This document shows positions 1 through 9,032 of a DNA stretch of 64,000 nt, in pieces. Each line of letters opens with the position of its first letter. Position 1 is the stretch's first letter. Made by a program: the position numbers and the translations under genes. This DNA comes from Cuniculiplasma divulgatum (GTDB lineage Archaea; Thermoplasmatota; Thermoplasmata; Thermoplasmatales; Thermoplasmataceae): positions 1,054,001 to 1,118,000 of the forward strand of contig CP133595.1 in assembly GCA_031200235.1 (NCBI GenBank), in the 5' to 3' direction. The notes beneath the pieces are model-generated. The model was not told where the DNA came from, did no database searches, and was given only the letters and a program-made list of their open reading frames with translations.

Positions 1-202
1 CATAGATTGCCCATGGCATGGAACGGTGCATCGACTGCATTCCAGAAGTTTAAGGATCCATTCACACTTAAGGTTTTGACCACGGAGATGCATCGTGATC
101 CTGCCAGAATCAATGAACCAGATGCGTCAATACTGAAGGTAAGGCAACTGTATTCCTGGATCTATTTAAAGCAAAGCAGAACACAACCTGCACCACTTCG
201 AA

Positions 203-216
203 AACGTTATATATTG
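203..216 (+). promoter_or_regulatory. Probable 16S rRNA promoter TATA box
   Basis: The sequence ACGTTATATATTG is a good archaeal TATA element, with a purine-rich BRE-like stretch (CGAAAA) directly upstream. It lies about 220 nt before the mature 16S 5' end, which leaves room for a processed leader. It is the strongest such box in the 427 nt before the gene. The assignment rests on motif and position only. Confidence 0.45.
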
Positions 217-381
217 TTTTGCTATAAGTCGGATTACGCACTAAATGGCTAATTGGCCAAATAGATATCAGAACATAAGGCGATAGGGGGACAGAACGTT
301 TGAGTTCAGTATGAACCCTTGATTCCAGGTCTGGTAAACATGGAGTTGTGAGGCAAAACTCACTTCTGACAGGAGAAAAGG

Positions 382-400
382 TGCAAACTGTGGCTCGCCA
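382..400 (+). other. 16S pre-rRNA processing stem, 5' half
   Basis: Bases 388-400 (CTGTGGCTCGCCA) are complementary to 1905-1917 (TGGCGAGTCACAG) over 13 pairs, with one G-U wobble. A further GTGC/GCAT helix (about 382-385 with 1918-1921) lies beyond a three-base AAA bulge on the leader side. This resembles the bulge-helix-bulge geometry cut during archaeal pre-rRNA maturation. The two halves flank the mature 16S by 27 and about 5 nt. The pairing is seen directly; cleavage is inferred. Confidence 0.6.
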
Positions 401-427
401 ATTTTCCATAATATTTCATAAAGGATT

Positions 428-1899
<1,472 letters not shown>

Positions 1900-1904
1900 A
1901 GTAG

Positions 1905-1921
1905 TGGCGAGTCACAGGCAT
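1905..1921 (+). other. 16S pre-rRNA processing stem, 3' half
   Basis: This pairs with 382-400 to close a helix around the mature 16S, as described for the 5' half. The downstream insertion sequence starts at 1976, so the stem remains intact and rRNA maturation need not be affected by the insertion. Confidence 0.6.
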
Positions 1922-1966
1922 AATCTTCTCCAGCCAGTTAGTCAATTTAGTTGTGTATTTATTTTC

Positions 1967-1975
1967 TCATATTTG
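1967..1975. repeat. Target-site duplication, left copy
   Basis: The 9 bp TCATATTTG directly abuts the left inverted repeat of the insertion sequence and recurs exactly at 3181-3189, immediately after the right inverted repeat. Perfect identity suggests a fairly recent insertion. Confidence 0.85.
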
Positions 1976-1996
1976 GACTCTGGGACATAAGTAGCC

Positions 1997-2962
1997 CTAC
2001 CCATTCACAAGCATCAGGTTGTGCAGAAGTCCCTTGCAGAATCCTGAGGTCTCTATACGATCTTTTCTTCTCTGGAATATCATGTGCCCTGTCGATCTCT
2101 TGTCTGAGGAGAATCCTGCCTCGGAGTTGCTTCTTTTGAAGTATTCCCTCAGGTATGCTATGGGATCGTTCATGAACCTAAGGATCATATGCCTCCATGC
2201 CCATGGCCCCCTTATTCTGGAATTCTTCTTCGGTATGATGAATATCCTTGTGTTTTCAGAGAAGTCATCAAGTATGCTCTGTCCAGAATAGTATCTGTCC
2301 AGCCTGATGCTTTCCAGATCTATCCTCAGATTGGCGATCATGTCCAGGGCTTTCATGTATGCGTCCCTCTCCGATCTGAGGGAGACGGCATACCCAATGT
2401 ACATCCTTGTACTGAGGTCCATCAGGGCGAATGAATAGACGAACTGCCCTTTCTTTACGGATTCTCCATGTTTCTCCCTCATTGATCGGTAATGCTTGGT
2501 TACAGTGAGGGAATAGCCTGTTCCATCGCCAGCAGCATCACATTTCCCGATCTCCTTTTTCCTCAGTGTTTCAATGAAGAGGTTGTTCAGTATCATGATA
2601 ACAAGGGGATCTGAATAGAGCCTTTCAACGGTCTTGTATGAGATGATTCTGTCAATTCCAAACAGCGGCAGCCCATATGCCATTCTCCTGTTGCTTAGCT
2701 TCATTATCTCCTTTGTCAGGAGTATGAATGCTTTCTCCTTAGCGTTCAGTAAAGATGGCCTGCCATATTCATTTATGGCAATGGAGGATGCATGATCGAT
2801 CATGGATCTGAGTTCCACTGACATTCCAAGAAGTCTTTTCCTGTATATTTCCTCATATTTCTTTGTATCTGAGATCACCGGCACTGAGAATTTCTGCCTG
2901 TACTCTTCTATCAGTGTGTTGATGTTATCCCTGAATGCCTCGTACTGATCCTGGGTGATCAC
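1997..2962 (-). CDS. DDE transposase of the insertion sequence
   Basis: This 321-residue protein has the layout of an RNase H-fold DDE transposase. A first Asp lies in CDAAGDGTGYS, a second in LDRYYSG, and a Glu in RSNSEAGFSSDKR, where an Arg/Lys-rich helix usually follows the third catalytic residue. The N-terminal 120 residues are charged and helical and probably bind the inverted repeats. The frame is uninterrupted and fills most of the element, so the transposase may be active. The divergent DUF2080 gene starts 35 bp from its start codon, so the two probably share a regulatory region. Exact family assignment is uncertain. Confidence 0.85.
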   Translation of the reverse strand: MITQDQYEAFRDNINTLIEEYRQKFSVPVISDTKKYEEIYRKRLLGMSVELRSMIDHASSIAINEYGRPSLLNAKEKAFILLTKEIMKLSNRRMAYGLPLFGIDRIISYKTVERLYSDPLVIMILNNLFIETLRKKEIGKCDAAGDGTGYSLTVTKHYRSMREKHGESVKKGQFVYSFALMDLSTRMYIGYAVSLRSERDAYMKALDMIANLRIDLESIRLDRYYSGQSILDDFSENTRIFIIPKKNSRIRGPWAWRHMILRFMNDPIAYLREYFKRSNSEAGFSSDKRSTGHMIFQRRKDRIETSGFCKGLLHNLMLVNG

Positions 2963-2996
2963 GAAAGTATGATATATACCGAATATATATACATTT

Positions 2997-3161
2997 GTGA
3001 AGAAGGTTCAGGTTGTTGAGGCCAATGAGATTACTGTAAGAAACATTCAAGCCTATATGGAAAAAGTTGTGACAAAATTCGGATCAGGAGCAAAGGTGGA
3101 TTGCCCCAAGGAATTCCTGGGAAAGAAGGCCTATCTCATAATTGAAAAAGACCAGGAGTGA
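2997..3161 (+). CDS. DUF2080 transposase-associated protein
   Basis: This 54-residue protein starts at GTG and reads VKKVQVVEANEITV near the N terminus, with KVDCPKEFLGKKAYLIIE near the C terminus. It matches the DUF2080 family of small archaeal transposon-encoded proteins, which have this AbrB/SpoVT-like look (a VDCPKE..GK.A core). Such proteins are routinely found divergent from an archaeal IS transposase, as here. The molecular role is unknown; DNA binding or control of transposition is a reasonable guess. The gene ends 3 bp before the right inverted repeat, which confirms that it belongs to the element. Confidence 0.8.
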   Translation: MKKVQVVEANEITVRNIQAYMEKVVTKFGSGAKVDCPKEFLGKKAYLIIEKDQE

Positions 3162-3180
3162 CGACTTCTGTCCCGAAGTC

Positions 3181-3189
3181 TCATATTTG
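3181..3189. repeat. Target-site duplication, right copy
   Basis: Exact copy of TCATATTTG at 1967-1975. It immediately follows the right inverted repeat and precedes the secE promoter region. Confidence 0.85.
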
Positions 3190-3234
3190 AGAAAGGTTTT
3201 ATTTGTCATTATGTTAATGGAATGTTGATTGATC

Positions 3235-3456
3235 ATGACCGTGGATGATAAACTCCTTGATGTTCAGAATAAGATAGAGCGTAAGATTGGAGGAATAGGA
3301 AAGGGAAAGTACTCCAGAATCCTCAGGATGGCAAAGAAGCCCACCAGGGATGAATATATCAAGGTCGTTCTCATAACGGGTGTGGGAATAATACTGCTCG
3401 GGCTCGTGGGATTTTTCATATACCTTATCATGGGAGTCTACGTGCCTGTGCCATAG
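3235..3456 (+). CDS. secE: Preprotein translocase subunit SecE (Sec61 gamma)
   Basis: The small subunit of the SecYE translocon, which clamps SecY in the cytoplasmic membrane. The 73-residue protein has the family layout: an amphipathic basic N-terminal helix, the hinge RMAKKPTRDEYIKVV, and one C-terminal transmembrane helix (about residues 45-68). ATG 3235 is preferred over the upstream TTG at 3229. A TATA-like TTTTATTTG lies about 35 nt upstream, consistent with a very short leader. It is followed 14 bp later by spt5, the usual archaeal secE-spt5 order. The nearby insertion sequence ends 54 bp upstream and may have moved the original promoter context. Confidence 0.93.
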   Translation: MTVDDKLLDVQNKIERKIGGIGKGKYSRILRMAKKPTRDEYIKVVLITGVGIILLGLVGFFIYLIMGVYVPVP

Positions 3457-3470
3457 GTGTGTGTTTGAAC

Positions 3471-4349
3471 ATGGAAAATGCAGAAAATCAGTTTGAATGG
3501 ATAAGAATGGATGTTGCCAGCCTGAGTGTTGGTAGTGACAGGCCTGTTGAAGTTCCTGTTACGGTCCGGAACATACAGTCCTCAAAGAGGAGATTCAGAA
3601 TCACGGTTTCATCGGAGTTTAACCAGGTGGATAAACTTGTTGAGTGGTCACTTGCTATTCAGGACCAGAAGACAAAGACCTTCTCGCTTTCCCCCATTGA
3701 CAATAAACCGGTGTCGGAAGAATTTGACATAGACGGCAAAAAGGAAAGAAAACTCACCCTGGTATTCACAACCCCAAAGGGCGGCTATCTTGGAGACAGG
3801 GCATCATTTGTTGTAACAGTGGAATCTGACGATGGAATACACCGTCTCCAGAAAGAATTCACCCTGACACTGTCGCCAGTCATAGTGGCAATTAAGACCA
3901 CAGTGGGAAATGAATTCCCAGTTTCCAGGGATCTGGAGAGAAGAAGTGAAAAGGATAAGCAGGAAAGGCTGGAACGTGACCCAAAGGCCACAAATGAGGT
4001 ATTCGCCATAATGGCACCACACGAGGTCAAGGGTTACGTTTTCGTTGAGACCATGCATCCTGACCGCGTTTCTTTCATTGCCAAGGGGATCAAGGGTTAC
4101 AAGGGAATGGTGGAGGGTGACATAAAACTGGAAGAGATTGAGCACTATCTCACGCCAAAGCCTGCCGTTACTGGTCTTGAACTGGGAGCTTTTGTTGAAC
4201 TTATAGATGGGCCATTCAAGGGCGAGAAGGCCAAGATAATGTCCATCGATTCGGGCAAGGAAGAGGTCACAGTCCAGCTGGTGGAGTCCATGGTGCCTAT
4301 CCCGGTCACGGTCAGGGCCGAGGCCATCAGGATGCTGGACAACAAATAA
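3471..4349 (+). CDS. spt5: Transcription elongation factor Spt5 (NusG family) with N-terminal extension
   Basis: Spt5 binds RNA polymerase with Spt4 and promotes processive elongation. The C-terminal half of this 292-residue protein carries the NGN domain (from about residue 140, VIVAIKTTVGNE, through KGYVFVETMHPD) and a KOW domain (GAFVELIDGPFKGEKAKI). Archaeal Spt5 is normally about 150 residues. Here the first roughly 135 residues form an extra beta-rich domain (VEVPVTVRNIQSSKRRF, LVFTTPKGGYLGDRASFVVTV) that looks like an Ig/CARDB-type sandwich. ATG 3471 is chosen because upstream codons add nothing conserved. The gene overlaps the next start by one base (TAATG), which implies translational coupling. 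Confidence 0.88.
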   Translation: MENAENQFEWIRMDVASLSVGSDRPVEVPVTVRNIQSSKRRFRITVSSEFNQVDKLVEWSLAIQDQKTKTFSLSPIDNKPVSEEFDIDGKKERKLTLVFTTPKGGYLGDRASFVVTVESDDGIHRLQKEFTLTLSPVIVAIKTTVGNEFPVSRDLERRSEKDKQERLERDPKATNEVFAIMAPHEVKGYVFVETMHPDRVSFIAKGIKGYKGMVEGDIKLEEIEHYLTPKPAVTGLELGAFVELIDGPFKGEKAKIMSIDSGKEEVTVQLVESMVPIPVTVRAEAIRMLDNK

Positions 4350-5773
4350 TGCCTATGAGGCTCAAGAGCACTTCAAGAGAAAAGCAGCGGGATTTTCTGG
4401 GGCACATGGAGAAGCTGTTCCAGGACCCGTCCGTCATTGTACCACAATGCGTTGACGGTGGTATGTTCTGCCCCTTCAGGACCTACGAGAAGAAGATTGC
4501 ATCCCTTAGCGCTTCAGGAAACTATGATAAATATTCAAAATCGCCAGACCAGATTCTTTCCGGGCTCAGTGAAACACACAGGGCCATGGAATCAGATCAG
4601 AACACGGTCTTCGGAGTGCTTAAGACACAGTTCGGCAGCATAGAGTACGCAAAACGTGGTGGCTCCACCGATGACACGGTGCTTGCCGGGATACAGCACT
4701 TTGACGATCCCCTGTGGAGGATGCTTGCATTTTCTTCACTGGCAAAGACTAAGGGAGTTCGGGTGTATTCTTCATCAAATTTCTTTCTGGGATCATGCAA
4801 GAACACATCTCCAGGCGTGGAGTTCTTCAAGGACCTCCTGAAAGACGAGGGCGTGCAGTTCACGTCTGAAGGATCATCAATAACCATAGGCAACAGCGGG
4901 CACACGCTTGCAGTATCGCATCTTTCTGCAGTTACCATCAACGTGATGGAAAATTCAACCCTGAACACAGTAAACCTGATTCTAAAGCATATACTGACCC
5001 CGGATGTTTCTGCAGACATTTCATTTTCCTGTGATTTTCTCGGCTCAACACTTTCCGGAATACCTGCAAACTCCCTGGGGATGTACATGCAGGGCAAGAT
5101 CAACGACAGGACCTTCATCAGGGACATAATGGATTACAGGGTGAACGAAGCGGTGAAGACGGGCTATTATATCATCGGCGAGGAGGTATTCAAGACTCCG
5201 GAGGAACTTGCCGGTAAATATCCTTTCAAGTATGTTCCCGACAGCAAGATCATAGAGATACTGCATGAAACAAACAGGGGATTCCAGATGGATGCCTTTT
5301 CCGAGAGGAAGGTGCTGGAGGCAGTCTGGCCATCGCATGGCCGGGAAATCCTGAAAGAACTGTTTCCTGAGGTGGATGAGGCCGTAATAGCATCATCACA
5401 TGGGTCTCCTGTGGATCAGATTGAATCCATCCAGAACGCCTCCAGGGGGATGGATATCAGGAATTCCGTGGAGGTGTCCGGATGGTCTCCTGACTCCCAG
5501 TTTCTTGTGGACGTTCTGATGGATTATTTTGCGCATGGACGTGAGAAATCCATAAGAAATGCAGAAAAGAACCTTGGCAGTTCAAACGTCAGGAAATCAC
5601 TTTTCTATGCGTTCCTGGACTGCATCGGGGAAAGCAGGAACAGGGAGTGGCAGTTCACGGATACGGAAAAGGATCTTGCATGGAAGATCAGGGATCACGT
5701 GTGCAGCATAATCAAACGGGGACCGGATGCGCTTCCAGAGGAGCTGGAGAATATAAAAATATTTTTGAGGTGA
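4349..5773 (+). CDS. Conserved protein of unknown function in the secE-spt5 operon
   Basis: I do not recognise this 474-residue protein. It is soluble, with no signal peptide or membrane segment. A Cys pair lies in the N-terminal CVDGGMFCPFRTYE, there is a Ser/Thr-rich central beta section, and an acidic helical C-terminal half. No nucleotide-binding or metal-binding motif is obvious. Its start overlaps the spt5 stop (TAATG) and its stop overlaps the PUA gene start (TGATG), so it is a coupled middle gene of a transcription and translation operon. That position suggests a housekeeping, perhaps RNA-related, role, but this is only context. Confidence 0.8.
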   Translation: MPMRLKSTSREKQRDFLGHMEKLFQDPSVIVPQCVDGGMFCPFRTYEKKIASLSASGNYDKYSKSPDQILSGLSETHRAMESDQNTVFGVLKTQFGSIEYAKRGGSTDDTVLAGIQHFDDPLWRMLAFSSLAKTKGVRVYSSSNFFLGSCKNTSPGVEFFKDLLKDEGVQFTSEGSSITIGNSGHTLAVSHLSAVTINVMENSTLNTVNLILKHILTPDVSADISFSCDFLGSTLSGIPANSLGMYMQGKINDRTFIRDIMDYRVNEAVKTGYYIIGEEVFKTPEELAGKYPFKYVPDSKIIEILHETNRGFQMDAFSERKVLEAVWPSHGREILKELFPEVDEAVIASSHGSPVDQIESIQNASRGMDIRNSVEVSGWSPDSQFLVDVLMDYFAHGREKSIRNAEKNLGSSNVRKSLFYAFLDCIGESRNREWQFTDTEKDLAWKIRDHVCSIIKRGPDALPEELENIKIFLR

Positions 5774-6240
5774 TGCAGCTGGGCCGTCATTTTGTGTCAA
5801 GGAAGGAGGCAAGGGATGTGCACGATACACTCATGGGAATGGGCATAGATCTTCCGCCAGATGGAATAGAGATTGACCAGAGGAAGGGCGAGAAATGCTA
5901 CTTCGGTTCCGGGAAGCCATATCTGTACGTTGGCGAAAGCACGGTACCCACTCTGTTCCTCATAAACGACTTCCACCCCTCAAGGGGCAACGTAACCGTG
6001 GACGATGGAGCCGTTCCTCATATTATCAACGGATCCAATGTTTTTGCCCAGGGCATAACCGAGATGGATCCTGCAATCAAGAAAGGGGATATGGTCTATA
6101 TCAGGAACAGGAATAACCAGTACATTGCAGTTGGGGTTGCAGACAGGGATGCTTCAGATATCATGGAGAACAAGAAGGGGCAGGTGATCACCCTCATGCA
6201 CTTCCCCGGGGATAAGATACTGAAGAAATTCTATTCCTGA
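5773..6240 (+). CDS. PUA-domain RNA-binding protein, MCT-1/Tma20-like
   Basis: This 155-residue protein is an archaeal homologue of MCT-1/Tma20. These proteins bind RNA through a C-terminal PUA domain and act with the small ribosomal subunit. The PUA core is visible as VDDGAVPHIINGSNVFAQGI, KKGDMVYIRNRNN, AVGVADRDASDI and KGQVITLMHFPGDKILK. The N-terminal 75 residues form the pre-PUA domain. The ATG at 5773 overlaps the preceding stop and matches family length; a longer frame from 5647 would run inside the upstream gene. It belongs to the secE-spt5 transcription unit. Confidence 0.85.
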   Translation: MQLGRHFVSRKEARDVHDTLMGMGIDLPPDGIEIDQRKGEKCYFGSGKPYLYVGESTVPTLFLINDFHPSRGNVTVDDGAVPHIINGSNVFAQGITEMDPAIKKGDMVYIRNRNNQYIAVGVADRDASDIMENKKGQVITLMHFPGDKILKKFYS

Positions 6241-6275
6241 TACATCAATATTTGAACTTATCTGCATCTGTCTGA

Positions 6276-6291
6276 TTATAAAGATTATATG
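6276..6291 (+). promoter_or_regulatory. Promoter TATA box of the peroxiredoxin gene
   Basis: The AT-rich stretch TTATAAAGATTATATG is centred about 28 nt before the ATG at 6312. That distance suits a leaderless or near-leaderless transcript, which is common in Thermoplasmatales. Confidence 0.5.
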
Positions 6292-6311
6292 CATATCATG
6301 TATTAAGATTC

Positions 6312-6770
6312 ATGGCAGAACTTCTTAAAATTGGTGAAAAGGCACCGGACTTTGAATCCGTGGATCAGGACGGCAGGCCAGTGAAGCTTAGAGATTTCAT
6401 TGGAAAGCCTGTAATTGTGTATTTCTACCCTGCAGATGACACACCGGGATGCACTGCGGAAGCATGCAGCTTCAGGGACAACATCACTGCATATGAGCAG
6501 GCTGGTGTGAAGGTTCTCGGCGTAAGCGTAAACACCCAGAATTCACACAGGAAATTCGCTGATAAATACAACCTTAACTTCACTCTTGTGGTGGACAACA
6601 GCAAGAAGATAGCATCGGATTACAGGGTGCTGGGGACAAGGAGTGCCTCAAGGGTGACATACATCGTGGGACCGGATGGGAAAATAGCCTACGTATATCC
6701 CAGGGTCTCTCCAAAGGATCATGCCCCTGAAGTGATGCAGAAGCTCAGGGAGCTGAAACTGGTTAACTGA
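6312..6770 (+). CDS. Peroxiredoxin, Bcp/PrxQ type
   Basis: A thiol peroxidase that reduces hydrogen peroxide and organic hydroperoxides, probably with thioredoxin as electron donor. The thioredoxin-like fold is clear in the 152-residue product. The motif DDTPGCTAEACSFRD holds the peroxidatic Cys47 and the resolving Cys52 five residues later, as in Bcp/PrxQ enzymes, and an Arg in RSASRVTYIVGPDG completes the active site. The gene has its own promoter and is monocistronic, between the spt5 unit and the ribosomal operon. It probably protects this aerobic or microaerobic acidophile from oxidants. Confidence 0.93.
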   Translation: MAELLKIGEKAPDFESVDQDGRPVKLRDFIGKPVIVYFYPADDTPGCTAEACSFRDNITAYEQAGVKVLGVSVNTQNSHRKFADKYNLNFTLVVDNSKKIASDYRVLGTRSASRVTYIVGPDGKIAYVYPRVSPKDHAPEVMQKLRELKLVN

Positions 6771-6841
6771 CTGGTTTCAGTTATGCCAGGATAATTCCGG
6801 ATTTTATTGGCGAGAGTTCCCGGACTTTCAGGAAACAGGTA

Positions 6842-6857
6842 ATAAAAAGTTTAAAGT
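6842..6857 (+). promoter_or_regulatory. Promoter of the L11-L1-L10-L12 operon
   Basis: The AT-rich AAAAAGTTTAAAGTG is the only TATA-like element between the peroxiredoxin and L11. It lies about 45 nt before the L11 start, leaving a leader of some 20 nt that includes the AGGTGA ribosome-binding site. Confidence 0.4.
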
Positions 6858-6884
6858 GTTTGTTAGCCATGTGGTGAAACTCAT

Positions 6885-6890
6885 AGGTGA
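6885..6890 (+). promoter_or_regulatory. Ribosome-binding site that sets the L11 TTG start
   Basis: AGGTGA is complementary to the 16S 3' end (CACCTCC) and lies six bases before TTG 6897. The same GGTGA-N5-TTG arrangement recurs before L1 (7403) and the thiolase (13835), so TTG starts with strong ribosome-binding sites seem normal here. Confidence 0.7.
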
Positions 6891-6896
6891 ATACAT

Positions 6897-7367
6897 TTGG
6901 CACAATCAGTCAGTACCATGGTTGAAGGAGGAAAAGCCTCAACGGGCCCACCCCTTGGCCCAGCACTTGGTCCTCTTGGACTGAATCTGGGACAGATAGT
7001 AAAAGAAATTAACGAGAAGACAAAGGATTTTCAGGGAATGCAGGTTCCAGTCACACTTGTGGTCATCGACGCGGCCACCAAGAAGTACGAAATAAAGGTT
7101 GGAATTCCTCCCACGTCCGCCCTCATAAAGAAGGAGATAGGAATCGAGACAGGGGCAGCCAAGAGAAAGGAGGCAGTGGCAGGAAATGCAACCATTGAGC
7201 AGATAAAGAAGGTTGCCCGCATGAAGATGGACAGCATGATGGCAAACAGCCTGACGGCTGCAGTCCTGGAGGTAATTGGAACATGCGTCTCGCTTGGCAT
7301 CACAATAGATGGCAAGGATCCAAAAGAGGCGCAAATGCTTATAAAGAAAGGTGAAATCAAGATTTAA
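6897..7367 (+). CDS. rpl11: Ribosomal protein L11 (uL11)
   Basis: This 50S stalk-base protein binds 23S rRNA helices 43-44 and contacts elongation factors. The N-terminal domain shows the family signature of GGKASTGPPLGPALGPLGLN. The C-terminal rRNA-binding domain includes GIPPTSALIKKEIG and VIGTCVSLGITIDGKDPKEAQ. Length (156 residues) is normal for archaea. Translation starts at TTG 6897, supported by an AGGTGA site. It is the first gene of the L11-L1-L10-L12 operon. In many archaea this operon directly follows secE-spt5; here three other genes lie between them. Confidence 0.96.
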   Translation: MAQSVSTMVEGGKASTGPPLGPALGPLGLNLGQIVKEINEKTKDFQGMQVPVTLVVIDAATKKYEIKVGIPPTSALIKKEIGIETGAAKRKEAVAGNATIEQIKKVARMKMDSMMANSLTAAVLEVIGTCVSLGITIDGKDPKEAQMLIKKGEIKI

Positions 7368-7412
7368 CTGTAGGAGAGATTTTATCTCGCAGGCACTACA
7401 GAGGTGAAAATA

Positions 7413-8069
7413 TTGGCATCAAAGAAGGAATTGCTCGCACAGATTGAAGAGGTCAAGAAAGCTTCCCCGGAAAGGAAGTTCCCGGAAAGCATTGAACTTG
7501 CCATAAACATAAAGGAAGTTGATCTCACAAATCCCAAGAGCAGGATTAACGAGGAAATAGCTCTTCCCAAAGGGAGAGGGAAGGATCTCAGGGTCGCTGT
7601 GTTCGGTACTGAGGACATGAAGAGCAAGGCAAAGAACTCAGCAGATTTTATTTATGGCCCAGAGGATCTGTCAAAATTTGCAGACGATAAGAAAGCATTC
7701 AAGAAACTGGCAAACAGGATTGACTTTTTCATTGCTGAAGCAACACTCATGGCAAACATCGGTAAGACACTGGGTCAGGTTCTTGGTCCCAGAGGTAAGA
7801 TCCCCAGGCCTCTGCCGCCAGGCCAGGATCCAACGCCGCTCATCGCCAGCCTTAAGAGAACCGTGAGGGCCAGAAGCAGGGACAGAAGGACTTTCCATGT
7901 TCCCATTGGCACCAAGCTCATGAGCAACGAGGATATTGCTGAGAATCTCAGTGCAGTAATCAAGAGGATTGTGAGCAAGCTTGAGAAGGGGTATGGAAAC
8001 ATAGATTCAGTCTTCCTCAAGACCACCATGGGCAAACCCGTAAAGTTGAATCTGGAGGTTATAGAATGA
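7413..8069 (+). CDS. rpl1: Ribosomal protein L1 (uL1)
   Basis: Forms the mobile L1 stalk that helps release deacylated tRNA, and in archaea usually represses its own operon by binding the mRNA. Family hallmarks are SIELAINIKEVDL near the N terminus, the LGQVLGPRGKIPRPLPPG segment of domain II, and the C-terminal IDSVFLKTTMGKPVKLN. I prefer the TTG at 7413, which has GGTGA five bases upstream, over the GTG at 7404, which lies inside that ribosome-binding site. The gene overlaps L10 by four bases (ATGA). Confidence 0.94.
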   Translation: MASKKELLAQIEEVKKASPERKFPESIELAINIKEVDLTNPKSRINEEIALPKGRGKDLRVAVFGTEDMKSKAKNSADFIYGPEDLSKFADDKKAFKKLANRIDFFIAEATLMANIGKTLGQVLGPRGKIPRPLPPGQDPTPLIASLKRTVRARSRDRRTFHVPIGTKLMSNEDIAENLSAVIKRIVSKLEKGYGNIDSVFLKTTMGKPVKLNLEVIE

Positions 8070-9019
8070 GGCACCCAGCTCAGTGGAAAGTTGAAACTGT
8101 AAATTCTCTTGTTGAGGATCTGAACAGCAGCCCCGTAACTGCCCTTGTTAGCATAAAGGGAATAAGAAACGCGCAGCTGCAGAAGATAAGGAAAGAACTC
8201 AAGGGAGACGCAAAGATACGTGTAGTGAGAAAGAGGCTGCTCTTAAAGGCCCTTGCTGACATAAAGAAGGAGAGAATAGCTGAACTTGGGAAACTCGCCT
8301 CCGGGCAGATTGCCGTTGTTACAACGGGAGAAACACCATCCAAGCTTTATTCCATTCTTGAAAGCAAGAAACAGAAGGCTGCAGCAAGGGGCGGGGAAAT
8401 AGCTGATCATGATATCATCATTCCCGAAATGGCCACAAATTTCCCTCCAGGACCCATGATAAGTGAGTTCCAGAAGGCAGGGTTACAGACGGCCATAGAC
8501 AAGGGAAAGATTGTCATCAAGAAGGAAACACTCTACGTAAAGAGTGGTGAGGTCATTCCAAAGGATAAGGCAAAGATCCTTGAAAAGCTGGAAATATTGC
8601 CTGTTACCGTGGGCCTTGACGTAATAGGGGCCTACAGCGATGGAGTGATATTCAACAGGGAGGCAATATCCATCACCCAGGAGATGGTACTGAGCCAGAT
8701 GGTCACTGCATTCTCGCAGGCCAGAAATATAGCACTTGATGCCATGTTCCTGGTGAAGGAGATCGTGCCTGACCTGATCATAAAGGCAAGGATCGCTGCC
8801 GAGGCTCTGGCTCTTGACACCGGTACTGTGGACGAAAGCAATGTAGAGTTATTTATATTGAAAGCGATTAGGGAAGCCACAGCACTGAACAGAGCAATGT
8901 CAGGAGAAGCCGAGGAAAAGGGTTCAGCCCACGAGGCTGCGCCTGAAGCACCCAAGGAAGAAAGCAAGGAAGACGATGAAGATAAGGCTTCAGAGGGCCT
9001 TAGCGCGCTATTTGGATAA
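8066..9019 (+). CDS. rplP0: Ribosomal protein L10 / stalk protein P0 (uL10)
   Basis: Anchors the L12 dimers to the large subunit and so recruits translational GTPases. The 317-residue archaeal P0 form is clear: an rRNA-binding N-terminal domain (VSIKGIRNAQLQKIRKELKG), the archaeal insertion domain, L12-binding helices after about residue 215, and an acidic Ala/Glu-rich tail ending in EGLSALFG, which contacts factors. The ATG overlaps the L1 stop, so the two are translationally coupled. L12 follows after 13 bp. Confidence 0.96.
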   Translation: MRHPAQWKVETVNSLVEDLNSSPVTALVSIKGIRNAQLQKIRKELKGDAKIRVVRKRLLLKALADIKKERIAELGKLASGQIAVVTTGETPSKLYSILESKKQKAAARGGEIADHDIIIPEMATNFPPGPMISEFQKAGLQTAIDKGKIVIKKETLYVKSGEVIPKDKAKILEKLEILPVTVGLDVIGAYSDGVIFNREAISITQEMVLSQMVTAFSQARNIALDAMFLVKEIVPDLIIKARIAAEALALDTGTVDESNVELFILKAIREATALNRAMSGEAEEKGSAHEAAPEAPKEESKEDDEDKASEGLSALFG

Positions 9020-9032
9020 GGAGGTATAGAAA

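Larger units (their letters stand above)
1..427. other. 16S rRNA upstream region, no supported gene
   Basis: No convincing protein gene is visible here. An open frame runs from base 1 to 252 but has no recognisable product, and it ends just after the putative rRNA promoter. The useful content is a TATA-like box near 205-214 and, from about 381, the 5' half of a stem that pairs with sequence after the 16S gene. A short frame at 2-82 reads CPWHG, as in Rieske proteins, but stops at once. Confidence 0.5.
1976..3180. mobile_element. Complete insertion sequence, 1205 bp, ISA1214-like
   Basis: The element is bounded by 17-bp imperfect terminal inverted repeats: left GACTCTGGGACATAAGT at 1976-1992, right the complement of 3164-3180, with three mismatches. 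The exact 9-bp direct duplication TCATATTTG flanks both ends. Inside are a DDE transposase gene on the minus strand and a divergent 54-codon DUF2080 gene. Size, two-gene content and long target duplication match what I know of the archaeal ISA1214 group, but that family name is an inference. It has landed between the 16S trailer and secE, and both reading frames look intact. Confidence 0.85.

Noticed and set aside
2-82. Short frame containing CPWHG, suggestive of a Rieske protein end
   Set aside because: Only five motif residues match, the frame stops soon after, and the window start cuts any upstream sequence. It may be chance.
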